Origin: Bombus terrestris
Lineage: Eukaryota > Arthropoda > Insecta > Hymenoptera > Apidae
Assembly: GCF_910591885.1 (NCBI RefSeq)
Contig: NW_025963553.1
Coordinates: 3,286,001 to 3,350,000, forward strand
Direction: 5' to 3'
DNA: 64,000 nt
This document shows positions 39,858-52,837 of this stretch, one piece after another. Below the pieces are notes generated by a model, which was given only the letters and a program-made list of their open reading frames with translations, was not told the origin of the DNA and made no database searches. A program made the translations under genes and the position numbers. The stretch's first letter is position 1. Each line of letters begins with the position of its first letter.

Positions 39858-42800
39858 ATGACTAACGCAAGAGGGATTGGTTTTAGGTTAGGCTATAGTT
39901 TTCGAGCGAGCGCAGCGAGCGAGAGACGCGTAAAGGTGTATCACAATCTAACGGTTTGGCACATACGGACATTGAAACATTCGCACCAGCCAGAGGAGCC
40001 GGAAGTATTTATCCTATTGCCTGCTGACAAATGTTTACAGTTTGTGAATAGTTTCACATAAATAGTACTATTTCCACATACTACAGTCCAATGTGATGTC
40101 CGAAGTGGCTAACAAAATTAGGTACTAACACGATATATATGCATATTGCAAGGTATATGTATACCTTGCAAATTGTGATCGTTGCTCGCTCGCTCGTAAA
40201 AATTTAGTCCAACCTCACATCCGATCCGACACGTTCGCAAATTCGAAATAAGTCGCCACCATATCGAATAATGAACGCAAGATGCATTGGTTTTAGGTTA
40301 CGCTATAGTTTTCGAGCGAGCGCAGCGAACGAGAGACGCGTAAAGGTGTGTCACAATCCAACGGTTTGGCACATACGGACATTGAAACATTCGCACCAGC
40401 CCGAGGAGCCGGAAGTCTTTATCCTATTGCCTGCTGACAATTGTTTACAGTTTGTGAATAGTTTCACATAAATAGTACTATTTCCACATACTACAGTCCA
40501 ATGTGATGTCCGAAGTGGCTGACAAAATTAGGTACTAACACGAAATATATGCAAGGCAATATAAGGTATATGTATACCTTGCAAATTGTGATCGTTGCTC
40601 GCTCGCTCCGCTCGCTCGTAAAAATTTAGTCCAACCTCACATACGATCCGACACGTTCGCAAATTCGAAATAAGTTGCCTTCATATCGAATGACTAACGC
40701 AAGATGGATTGGGTTTAGGTTAGGCTACAGCTTTCGAGCGAGCGCAGCGAGCGAGAGACGCGTAAAGGTGTGTCACGATCCAACGGTTTGGCACATACTG
40801 ACATTGAAACATTCGCACCAGCCCGAGGAGCCGGAAGTCTTTATCGTATTGCCTACTGACAAATGTTTACAGTTTATGAATAGTATCACATAAATAGTAC
40901 TATTTCCACATACTACAGTGCAATGTGATGTCCGAAGTGGCTGACAAAATTAGGTACTAACACGATATATATGCATATTGCAAGGTATATGTATACCTTG
41001 CAAATTGTGATCGTTGCTCGCTCGCTCCGCTCGCTCGTAAAAATTTAGTCCATCCTCACATACGATCCGACACGTTCGCAAATTCGAAATAAGTTGCCTT
41101 CATATCGAATGACTAACGCAAGATGGATTGGGTTTAAGTTAGGCTACAGCTTTCGAGCGAGCGCAGCGAGCGAGAGACGCGTAAAGGTGTGTCACAATCC
41201 AACGGTTTGGCACATACTGACATTGAAACATTCGCACCAGCCCGAGGAGCCGGATGTCTTTATCATATTGCCTGCTGACAAATGTTTACAGTTTGTGAAT
41301 AGTTTCACATAAATAGTACTATTTCCACATACTACAGGGCAATGTGATGTCCGAAGTGGCTGACGAAATTAGGTACTAACACGATATATATGCATATTGC
41401 AAGGTATATGTATACCTTGCATATTGTGATCGTTGCTCGCTCGCTCCGCTCGCTCGTAAAAATTTAGTCCAACCTCACATCCGATCCGACACGTTCGCAA
41501 ATTCGAAATAAGTCGCCACCATATCGAATAATGAACGCAAGATGGATTTCTTTTAGGTTAGGCTATAGTTTTCGAGCGAGCGCAGCGAGCGATAGACGCG
41601 TAAAAGTGTGTCACAATCCAACGGTTTGGCACATACTGACATTGAAACATTCGCACCAGCCCGAGGAGCCGGAAGTCTTTATCGTATTGCATACTGACAA
41701 ATGTTTACAGTTTGTGAATAGTTTCACATAAATAGTACTATTTCGACATACTACAGTGCAATGTGATTTCCGAAGTGGCTGACAAAATTAGGTACTAACA
41801 CGATATATATGCATATTGCAAGGTATATGTATACCTTGCAAATTGTGATCGTTGCTCGCTCGCTCCGCTCGCTCGTAAAAATTTAGTCCAACCTCACATC
41901 CGATCCGACACGTTCGCAAATTCGAAATAAGTCGCCTTCATATCGAATGACTAACGCAAGAGGGATTGGTTTTAGGTTAGGCTATAGTTTTCGAGCGAGC
42001 GCAGCGAGCGAGAGACGCGTAAAGGTGTATCACAATCTAACGGTTTGGCACATACGGACATTGAAACATTCGCACCAGCCAGAGGAGCCGGAAGTATTTA
42101 TCCTATTGCCTGCTGACAAATGTTTACAGTTTGTGAATAGTTTCACATAAATAGTACTATTTCCACATACTACAGTCCAATGTGATGTCCGAAGTGGCTA
42201 ACAAAATTAGGTACTAACACGATATATATGCATATTGCAAGGTATATGTATACCCTGCAAATTGTGATCGTTGTTCGCTCGCTCCGCTCGCTCGTAAAAA
42301 TTTAGTCCAACCTCACATCCGATCCGACACGTTCGCAAATTCGAAATAAGTCGCCACCATATCGAATAATGAACGCAAGATGGATTGGTTTTAGGTTACG
42401 CTATAGTTTTCGAGCGAGCGCAGCGAACGAGAGACGCGTAAAGGTGTGTCACAATCCAACGGTTTGGCACATACGGACATTGAAACATTCGCACCAGCCC
42501 GAGGAGCCGGCAGTCTTTATCCTATTGCCTGCTGACAAATGTTTACAGTTTGTGAATAGTTTCACATAAATAGTACTATTTCCACATACTACAGTCCAAT
42601 GTGATGTCCGAAGTGGCTGACAAAATTAGGTACTAACACGAAATATATGCAAGGCAATATAAGGTATATGTATACCTTGCAAATTGTGATCGTTGCTCGC
42701 TCGCTCCGCTCGCTCGTAAAAATTTAGTCCAACCTCACATACGATCCGACACGTTCGCAAATTCGAAATAAGTTGCCTTCATATCGAATGACTAACGCAA

Positions 42801-44041
42801 GATGGATTGGGTTTAGGTTAGGCTACAGCTTTCGAGCGAGCGCAGCGAGCGAGAGACGCGTAAAGGTGTGTCACAATCCAACGGTTTGGCACATACTGAC
42901 ATTGAAACATTCGCACCAGCCCGAGGAGCCGGATGTCTTTATCATATTGCCTGCTGACAAATGTTTACAGTTTGTGAATAGTTTCACATAAATAGTACTA
43001 TTTCCACATACTACAGGGCAATGTGATGTCCGAAGTGGCTGACGAAATTAGGTACTAACACGATATATATGCATATTGCAAGGTATATGTATACCTTGCA
43101 TATTGTGATCGTTGCTCGCTCGCTCCGCTCGCTCGTAAAAATTTAGTCCAACCTCACATCCGATCCGACACGTTCGCAAATTCGAAATAAGTCGCCACCA
43201 TATCGAATAATGAACGCAAGATGGATTTCTTTTAGGTTACGCTATAGTTTTCGAGCGAGCGCAGCGAGCGAGAGACGCGTAAAGGTGTGTCACAATCCAA
43301 CGGTTTGGCACATACTGACATTGAAACATTCGCACCAGCTCGAGGAGCCGGAAGTCTTTATCATATTGCATACTGACAAATGTTTACAGTTTGTGAATAG
43401 TTTCACATAAATAGTACTATTTCGACATACTACAGTGCAATGTGATGTCCGAAGTGGCTGACAAAATTAGGTACTAACACGAAATATATGCAAGGCAATA
43501 TAAGGTATATGTATACCTTGCAAATTGTGATCGTTGCTCGCTCGCTCCGCTCGCTCGTAAAAATTTAGTCCAACCTCACATCCGATCCGACACGTTCGTA
43601 AATTCGAAATAAGTCGCCTTCATATCGAATGACTAACGCAAGAGGGATTGGTTTTAGGTTAGGCTATAGTTTTCGAGCGAGCGCAGCGAGCGAGAGACGC
43701 GTAAAGGTGTATCACAATCTAACGGTTTGGCACATACGGACATTGAAACATTCGCACCAGCCAGAGGAGCCGGAAGTATTTATCCTATTGCCTGCTGACA
43801 AATGTTTACAGTTTGTGAATAGTTTCACATAAATAGTACTATTTCCACATACTACAGTCCAATGTGATGTCCGAAGTGGCTAACAAAATTAGGTACTAAC
43901 ACGATATATATGCATATTGCAAGGTATATGTATACCTTGCAAATTGTGATCGTTGCTCGCTCGCTCGTAAAAATTTAGTCCAACCTCACATCCGATCCGA
44001 CACGTTCGCAAATTCGAAATAAGTCGCCACCATATCGAATA
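39858..44041. repeat. Nine-monomer segment (3,771-bp spacing) plus next T unit
   Basis: A T unit preceded by the rare GTTCGTAAATTCG starts at 39,858 and recurs at 43,629 and 47,400, exactly 3,771 bp (nine monomers) apart. In all three places it is followed by a GATGCATTGG A unit with GACAATTGTTTAC and then a D-left unit. The middle differs: here D/C chimera, D, C-like, T, A, D, E-like; in the next segment T, A, A, A, A, chimera. Equal length with different content suggests replacement of the middle by exchange in register. Confidence 0.75.
40185..40196. repeat. 9-bp deletion in right GC-rich arm, lineage marker
   Basis: The right arm reads CTCGCTCGCTCG, nine bases short. The same deletion lies at 43,956-43,967, 47,727-47,738 and 50,235-50,246, always just upstream of the GATGCATTGG A monomer. 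A fifth GATGCATTGG monomer at 46,559 lacks the deletion, showing that the two marks have been separated once. Confidence 0.85.
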
Positions 44042-46558
44042 ATGAACGCAAGATGCATTGGTTTTAGGTTACGCTATAGTTTTCGAGCGAGCGCAGCGAA
44101 CGAGAGACGCGTAAAGGTGTGTCACAATCCAACGGTTTGGCACATACGGACATTGAAACATTCGCACCAGCCCGAGGAGCCGGAAGTCTTTATCCTATTG
44201 CCTGCTGACAATTGTTTACAGTTTGTGAATAGTTTCACATAAATAGTACTATTTCCACATACTACAGTCCAATGTGATGTCCGAAGTGGCTGACAAAATT
44301 AGGTACTAACACGAAATATATGCAAGGCAATATAAGGTATATGTATACCTTGCAAATTGTGATCGTTGCTCGCTCGCTCCGCTCGCTCGTAAAAATTTAG
44401 TCCAACCTCACATACGATCCGACACGTTCGCAAATTCGGAATAAGTTGCCTTCATATCGAATGACTAACGCAAGATGGATTGGGTTTAGGTTAGGCTACA
44501 GCTTTCGAGCGAGCGCAGCGAGCGAGAGACGCGTAAAGGTGTGTCACAATCCAACGGTTTGGCACATACTGACATTGAAACATTCGCACCAGCCCGAGGA
44601 GCCGGATGTCTTTATCATATTGCCTGCTGACAAATGTTTACAGTTTGTGAATAGTTTCACATAAATAGTACTATTTCCACATACTACAGTCCAATGTGAT
44701 GTCCGAAGTGGCTAACGAAATTAGGTACTAACACGATATATATGCATATTGCAAGGTATATGTATACCTTGCAAATTGTGATCGTTGCTCGCTCGCTCCG
44801 CTCGCTCGTAAAAATTTAGTCCAACCTCACATCCGATCCGACACGTTCGCAAATTCGAAATAAGTCGCCTTCATATCGAATGACTAACGCAAGAGGGATT
44901 GGTTTTAGGTTAGGCTATAGTTTTCGAGCGAGCGCAGCGAGCGAGAGACGCGTAAAGATGTATCACAATCTAACGGTTTGGCACATACGGACATTGAAAC
45001 ATTCGCACCAGCCAGAGGAGCCGGAAGTATTTATCCTATTGCCTGCTGACAAATGTTTACAGTTTGTGAATAGCTTCACGTAAATAGTACTATTTCCATA
45101 TACTACAGTCCAATGTGATGTCCGAAGTGGCTAACAAAATTAGGTACTAACACGATATATATGCAAATTGCAAGGTATATGTATACCTTGCAAATTGTGA
45201 TCGTTGCTCGCTCGCTCCGCTCGCTCGTGAAAATTTAGTCCAACCTCACATCCGATCCGACACGTTCGCAAATTCGAAATAAGTCGCCACCATATCGAAT
45301 AATGAACGCAAGATGGATTGGTTTTAGGTTACGCTATAGTTTTCGAGCGAGCGCAGCGAACGAGAGACGCGTAAAGGTGTGTCACAATCCAACGGTTTGG
45401 CACATACGGACATTGAAACATTCGCACCAGCCCGAGGAGCCGGAAGTCTTTATCCTATTGCCTGCTGACAAATGTTTACAGTTTGTGAATAGTTTCACAT
45501 AAATAGTACTATTTCCACATACTACAGTCCAATGTGATGTCCGAAGTGGCTGACAAAATTAGGTACTAACACGATAAATATGCATATTGCAAGGTATATG
45601 TATACCTTGCAAATTGTGATCGTTGCTCGCTCGCTCCGCTCGCTCGTAAAAATTTAGTCCAACCTCACATCCGATCCGACACGTTCGCAAATTCGAAATA
45701 AGTCGCCACCATATCGAATAATGAACGCAAGATGGATTGGTTTTAGGTTACGCTATAGTTTTCGATCGAGCGCAGCGAACGAGAGACGCGTAAAGGTGTG
45801 TCACAATCCAACGGTTTGGCACATACGGACATTGAAACATTCGCACCAGCCAGAGGAGCCGGAAGTATTTATCCTATTGCCTGCTGACAAATGTTTACAG
45901 TTTGTGAATAGTTTCACATAAATCGTACTATTTCCACATACTACAGTCCAATGTGATGTCCGAAGTGGCTAACAAAATTAGGTACTAACACGATATATAT
46001 GCATATTGCAAGGTATATGTATACCTTGCAAATTGTGATCGTTGCTCGCTCGCTCCGCTCGCTCGTAAAAATTTAGTCCAACCTCACATCCGATCCGACA
46101 CGTTCGCAAATTCGAAATAAGTCGCCACCATATCGAATAATGAACGCAAGATGGATTGGTTTTAGGTTACGCTATAGTTTTCGAGCGAGCGCAGCGAACG
46201 AGAGACGCGTAAAGGTGTGTCACAATCCAACGGTTTGGCACATACGGACATTGAAACATTCGCACCAGCCCGAGGAGCCGGAAGTCTTTATCCTATTGCC
46301 TGCTGTCAAATGTTTACAGTTTGTGAATAGTTTCACGTAAATAGTACTATTTCCACATACTACAGTCCAATGTGATGTCCGAAGTTGCTAACAAAATTAG
46401 GTACTAACACGATATATATGCAAATTGCAAGGTATATGTATACCTTGCAAATTGTGATCGTTGCTCGCTCGCTCCGCTCGCTCGTAAAAATTTAGTCCAA
46501 CCTCACATCCGATCCGACACGTTCGCAAATTCGAAATAAGTCGCCACCATATCGAATA
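44042..46558. repeat. Six-monomer higher-order repeat, copy 1 (2,517 bp)
   Basis: Order: A with GATGCATTGG (44,042), D (44,446), T with GTAAAGATG (44,880), A (45,302), A with TTTCGATCGAG (45,721), A with GCTGTCAAATG (46,140). The T unit ends in AGCTTCACGTAAATAG, and its linker has ATGCAAATTGC and CGTGAAAATTT. The same order and rare marks recur at 47,813 and 50,321. Confidence 0.87.
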
Positions 46559-47812
46559 ATGAACGCAAGATGCATTGGTTTTAGGTTACGCTATAGTTTT
46601 CGAGCGAGCGCAGCGAACGAGAGACGCGTAAAGGTGTGTCACAATCCAACGGTTTGGCACATACGGACATTGAAACATTCGCACCAGCCCGAGGAGCCGG
46701 AAGTCTTTATCCTATTGCCTGCTGACAATTGTTTACAGTTTGTGAATAGTTTCACATAAATAGTACTATTTCCACATACTACAGTCCAATGTGATGTCCG
46801 AAGTGGCTGACAAAATTAGGTACTAACACGAAATATATGCAAGGCAATATAAGGTATATGTATACCTTGCAAATTGTGATCGTTGCTCGCTCGCTCCGCT
46901 CGCTCGTAAAAATTTAGTCCAACCTCACATCCGATCCGACACGTTCGCAAATTCGAAATAAGTTGCCACCATATCGAATAATGAACGCAAGATGGATTGG
47001 TTTTAGGTTACGCTATAGTTTTCGATCGAGCGCAGCGAACGAGAGACGCGTAAAGGTGTGTCACAATCCAACGGTTTGGCACATACTGACATTGAAACAT
47101 TCGCACCAGCTCGAGGAGCCGGAAGTCTTTATCATATTGCATACTGACAAATGTTTACAGTTTGTGAATAGTTTCACATAAATAGTACTATTTCGACATA
47201 CTACAGTGCAATGTGATGTCCGAAGTGGCTGACAAAATTAGGTACTAACACGAAATATATGCAAGGCAATATAAGGTATATGTATACCTTGCAAATTGTG
47301 ATCGTTGCTCGCTCGCTCCGCTCGCTCGTAAAAATTTAGTCCAACCTCACATCCGATCCGACACGTTCGTAAATTCGAAATAAGTCGCCTTCATATCGAA
47401 TGACTAACGCAAGAGGGATTGGTTTTAGGTTAGGCTATAGTTTTCGAGCGAGCGCAGCGAGCGAGAGACGCGTAAAGGTGTATCACAATCTAACGGTTTG
47501 GCACATACGGACATTGAAACATTCGCACCAGCCAGAGGAGCCGGAAGTATTTATCCTATTGCCTGCTGACAAATGTTTACAGTTTGTGAATAGTTTCACA
47601 TAAATAGTACTATTTCCACATACTACAGTCCAATGTGATGTCCGAAGTGGCTAACAAAATTAGGTACTAACACGATATATATGCATATTGCAAGGTATAT
47701 GTATACCTTGCAAATTGTGATCGTTGCTCGCTCGCTCGTAAAAATTTAGTCCAACCTCACATCCGATCCGACACGTTCGCAAATTCGAAATAAGTCGCCA
47801 CCATATCGAATA
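46559..47812. repeat. Three monomers between six-monomer copies
   Basis: A GATGCATTGG A monomer (46,559), a chimera (46,963) and a T monomer (47,400) separate the first and second six-monomer copies. The chimera has the TTTCGATCGAG mark and A arm on the left, then CATACTG, CAGCTCGAGG and TTGCATACTGAC as in the unit at 43,210. Its junction lies between 47,039 and 47,087. The T unit repeats the one at 43,629. Confidence 0.8.
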
Positions 47813-50320
47813 ATGAACGCAAGATGCATTGGTTTTAGGTTACGCTATAGTTTTCGAGCGAGCGCAGCGAACGAGAGACGCGTAAAGGTGTGTCACAATC
47901 CAACGGTTTGGCACATACGGACATTGAAACATTCGCACCAGCCCGAGGAGCCGGAAGTCTTTATCCTATTGCCTGCTGACAATTGTTTACAGTTTGTGAA
48001 TAGTTTCACATAAATAGTACTATTTCCACATACTACAGTCCAATGTGATGTCCGAAGTGGCTGACAAAATTAGGTACTAACACGAAATATATGCAAGGCA
48101 ATATAAGGTATATGTATACCTTGCAAATTGTGATCGTTGCTCGCTCGCTCCGCTCGCTCGTAAAAATTTAGTCCAACCTCACATACGATCCGACACGTTC
48201 GCAAATTCGGAATAAGTTGCCTTCATATCGAATGACTAACGCAAGATGGATTGGGTTTAGGTTAGGCTACAGCTTTCGAGCGAGCGCAGCGAGCGAGAGA
48301 CGCGTAAAGGTGTGTCACAATCCAACGGTTTGGCACATACTGACATTGAAACATTCGCACCAGCCCGAGGAGCCGGATGTCTTTATCATATTGCCTGCTG
48401 ACAAATGTTTACAGTTTGTGAATAGTTTCACATAAATAGTACTATTTCCACATACTACAGTCCAATGTGATGTCCGAAGTGGCTAACGAAATTAGGTACT
48501 AACACGATATATATGCATATTGCAAGGTATATGTATACCTTGCAAATTGTGATCGTTGCTCGCTCGCTCCGCTCGCTCGTAAAAATTTAGTCCAACCTCA
48601 CATCCGATCCGACACGTTCGCAAATTCGAAATAAGTCGCCTTCATATCGAATGACTAACGCAAGAGGGATTGGTTTTAGGTTAGGCTATAGTTTTCGAGC
48701 GAGCGCAGCGAGCGAGAGACGCGTAAAGATGTATCACAATCTAACGGTTTGGCACATACGGACATTGAAACATTCGCACCAGCCAGAGGAGCCGGAAGTA
48801 TTTATCCTATTGCCTGCTGACAAATGTTTACAGTTTGTGAATAGCTTCACGTAAATAGTACTATTTCCATATACTACAGTCCAATGTGATGTCCGAAGTG
48901 GCTAACAAAATTAGGTACTAACACGATATATATGCAAATTGCAAGGTATATGTATACCTTGCAAATTGTGATCGTTGCTCGCTCGCTCCGCTCGCTCGTG
49001 AAAATTTAGTCCAACCTCACATCCGATCCGACACGTTCGCAAATTCGAAATAAGTCGCCACCATATCGAATAATGAACGCAAGATGGATTGGTTTTAGGT
49101 TACGCTATAGTTTTCGAGCGAGCGCAGCGAACGAGAGACGCGTAAAGGTGTGTCACAATCCAACGGTTTGGCACATACGGACATTGAAACATTCGCACCA
49201 GCCCGAGGAGCCGGAAGTCTTTATCCTATTGCCTGCTGACAAATGTTTACAGTTTGTGAATAGTTTCACATAAATAGTACTATTTCCACATACTACAGTC
49301 CAATGTGATGTCCGAAGTGGCTGACAAAATTAGGTACTAACACGATAAATATGCATATTGCAAGGTATATGTATACCTTGCAAATTGTGATCGTTGCTCG
49401 CTCGCTCCGCTCGCTCGTAAAAATTTAGTCCAACCTCACATCCGATCCGACACGTTCGCAAATTCGAAATAAGTCGCCACCATATCGAATAATGAACGCA
49501 AGATGGATTGGTTTTAGGTTACGCTATAGTTTTCGATCGAGCGCAGCGAACGAGAGACGCGTAAAGGTGTGTCACAATCCAACGGTTTGGCACATACGGA
49601 CATTGAAACATTCGCACCAGCCAGAGGAGCCGGAAGTATTTATCCTATTGCCTGCTGACAAATGTTTACAGTTTGTGAATAGTTTCACATAAATCGTACT
49701 ATTTCCACATACTACAGTCCAATGTGATGTCCGAAGTGGCTAACAAAATTAGGTACTAACACGATATATATGCATATTGCAAGGTATATGTATACCTTGC
49801 AAATTGTGATCGTTGCTCGCTCGCTCCGCTCGCTCGTAAAAATTTAGTCCAACCTCACATCCGATCCGACACGTTCGCAAATTCGAAATAAGTCGCCACC
49901 ATATCGAATAATGAACGCAAGATGGATTGGTTTTAGGTTACGCTATAGTTTTCGAGCGAGCGCAGCGAACGAGAGACGCGTAAAGGTGTGTCACAATCCA
50001 ACGGTTTGGCACATACGGACATTGAAACATTCGCACCAGCCCGAGGAGCCGGAAGTCTTTATCCTATTGCCTGCTGTCAAATGTTTACAGTTTGTGAATA
50101 GTTTCACATAAATAGTACTATTTCCACATACTACAGTCCAATGTGATGTCCGAAGTTGCTAACAAAATTAGGTACTAACACGATATATATGCATATTGCA
50201 AGGTATATGTATACCTTGCAAATTGTGATCGTTGCTCGCTCGCTCGTAAAAATTTAGTCCAACCTCACATCCGATCCGACACGTTCGCAAATTCGAAATA
50301 AGTCGCCACCATATCGAATA
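47813..50320. repeat. Six-monomer higher-order repeat, copy 2 (2,508 bp)
   Basis: This has the same six monomers and rare marks as 44,042-46,558, offset 3,771 bp. It is nine bases shorter because the arm deletion at 50,235-50,246 precedes the next GATGCATTGG monomer. I see few other differences, for example TTCACATAAA at about 50,103 against TTCACGTAAA in copy 1, and ATGCATATTGC against ATGCAAATTGC in the last linker. Confidence 0.87.
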
Positions 50321-52837
50321 ATGAACGCAAGATGCATTGGTTTTAGGTTACGCTATAGTTTTCGAGCGAGCGCAGCGAACGAGAGACGCGTAAAGGTGTG
50401 TCACAATCCAACGGTTTGGCACATACGGACATTGAAACATTCGCACCAGCCCGAGGAGCCGGAAGTCTTTATCCTATTGCCTGCTGACAATTGTTTACAG
50501 TTTGTGAATAGTTTCACATAAATAGTACTATTTCCACATACTACAGTCCAATGTGATGTCCGAAGTGGCTGACAAAATTAGGTACTAACACGAAATATAT
50601 GCAAGGCAATATAAGGTATATGTATACCTTGCAAATTGTGATCGTTGCTCGCTCGCTCCGCTCGCTCGTAAAAATTTAGTCCAACCTCACATACGATCCG
50701 ACACGTTCGCAAATTCGGAATAAGTTGCCTTCATATCGAATGACTAACGCAAGATGGATTGGGTTTAGGTTAGGCTACAGCTTTCGAGCGAGTGCAGCGA
50801 GCGAGAGACGCGTAAAGGTGTGTCACAATCCAACGGTTTGGCACATACTGACATTGAAACATTCGCACCAGCCCGAGGAGCCGGATGTCTTTATCATATT
50901 GCCTGCTGACAAATGTTTACAGTTTGTGAATAGTTTCACATAAATAGTACTATTTCCACATACTACAGTCCAATGTGATGTCCGAAGTGGCTAACGAAAT
51001 TAGGTACTAACACGATATATATGCATATTGCAAGGTATATGTATACCTTGCAAATTGTGATCGTTGCTCGCTCGCTCCGCTCGCTCGTAAAAATTTAGTC
51101 CAACCTCACATCCGATCCGACACGTTCGCAAATTCGAAATAAGTCGCCTTCATATCGAATGACTAACGCAAGAGGGATTGGTTTTAGGTTAGGCTATAGT
51201 TTTCGAGCGAGCGCAGCGAGCGAGAGACGCGTAAAGATGTATCACAATCTAACGGTTTGGCACATACGGACATTGAAACATTCGCACCAGCCAGAGGAGC
51301 CGGAAGTATTTATCCTATTGCCTGCTGACAAATGTTTACAGTTTGTGAATAGCTTCACGTAAATAGTACTATTTCCATATACTACAGTCCAATGTGATGT
51401 CCGAAGTGGCTAACAAAATTAGGTACTAACACGATATATATGCAAATTGCAAGGTATATGTATACCTTGCAAATTGTGATCGTTGCTCGCTCGCTCCGCT
51501 CGCTCGTGAAAATTTAGTCCAACCTCACATCCGATCCGACACGTTCGCAAATTCGAAATAAGTCGCCACCATATCGAATAATGAACGCAAGATGGATTGG
51601 TTTTAGGTTACGCTATAGTTTTCGAGCGAGCGCAGCGAACGAGAGACGCGTAAAGGTGTGTCACAATCCAACGGTTTGGCACATACGGACATTGAAACAT
51701 TCGCACCAGCCCGAGGAGCCGGATGTCTTTATCCTATTGCCTGCTGACAAATGTTTACAGTTTGTGAATAGTTTCACATAAATAGTACTATTTCCACATA
51801 CTACAGTCCAATGTGATGTCCGAAGTGGCTGACAAAATTAGGTACTAACACGATAAATATGCATATTGCAAGGTATATGTATACCTTGCAAATTGTGATC
51901 GTTGCTCGCTCGCTCCGCTCGCTCGTAAAAATTTAGTCCAACCTCACATCCGATCCGACACGTTCGCAAATTCGAAATAAGTCGCCACCATATCGAATAA
52001 TGAACGCAAGATGGATTGGTTTTAGGTTACGCTATAGTTTTCGAGCGAGCGCAGCGAACGAGAGACGCGTAAAGGTGTGTCACAATCCAACGGTTTGGCA
52101 CATACGGACATTGAAACATTCGCACCAGCCAGAGGAGCCGGAAGTATTTATCCTATTGCCTGCTGACAAATGTTTACAGTTTGTGAATAGTTTCACATAA
52201 ATAGTACTATTTCCACATACTACAGTCCAATGTGATGTCCGAAGTGGCTAACAAAATTAGGTACTAACACGATATATATGCAAATTGCAAGGTATATGTA
52301 TACCTTGCAAATTGTGATCGTTGCTCGCTCGCTCCGCTCGCTCGTAAAAATTTAGTCCAACCTCACATCCGATCCGACACGTTCGCAAATTCGAAATAAG
52401 TCGCCACCATATCGAATAATGAACGCAAGATGGATTGGTTTTAGGTTACGCTATAGTTTTCGAGCGAGCGCAGCGAACGAGAGACGCGTAAAGGTGTGTC
52501 ACAATCCAACGGTTTGGCACATACGGACATTGAAACATTCGCACCAGCCCGAGGAGCCGGAAGTCTTTATCCTATTGCCTGCTGTCAAATGTTTACAGTT
52601 TGTGAATAGTTTCACATAAATAGTACTATTTCCACATACTACAGTCCAATGTGATGTCCGAAGTTGCTAACAAAATTAGGTACTAACACGATATATATGC
52701 ATATTGCAAGGTATATGTATACCTTGCAAATTGTGATCGTTGCTCGCTCGCTCCGCTCGCTCGTAAAAATTTAGTCCAACCTCACATCCGATCCGACACG
52801 TCCGCAAATTCGAAATAAGTCGCCACCATATCGAATA
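50321..52837. repeat. Six-monomer higher-order repeat, copy 3 (2,517 bp)
   Basis: This copy is directly head-to-tail with copy 2 at 2,508-bp spacing. The fifth monomer, at 52,000, has the normal TTTCGAGCGAG where copies 1 and 2 have TTTCGATCGAG. The fourth has GAGCCGGATGTC near 51,720. The D unit has GAGTGCAGCG near 50,790. After the sixth unit the array continues with A monomers instead of another GATGCATTGG unit. Confidence 0.85.

Noticed and set aside
43041..43060. Hammerhead-like CTGACGA in D monomers (GGCTGACGAAATT)
   Set aside because: Many satellites encode hammerhead ribozymes, so I looked. Most units have CTAACAA or CTGACAA instead, no GAAA follows at a stem II distance, and the minus strand lacks CTGANGA.
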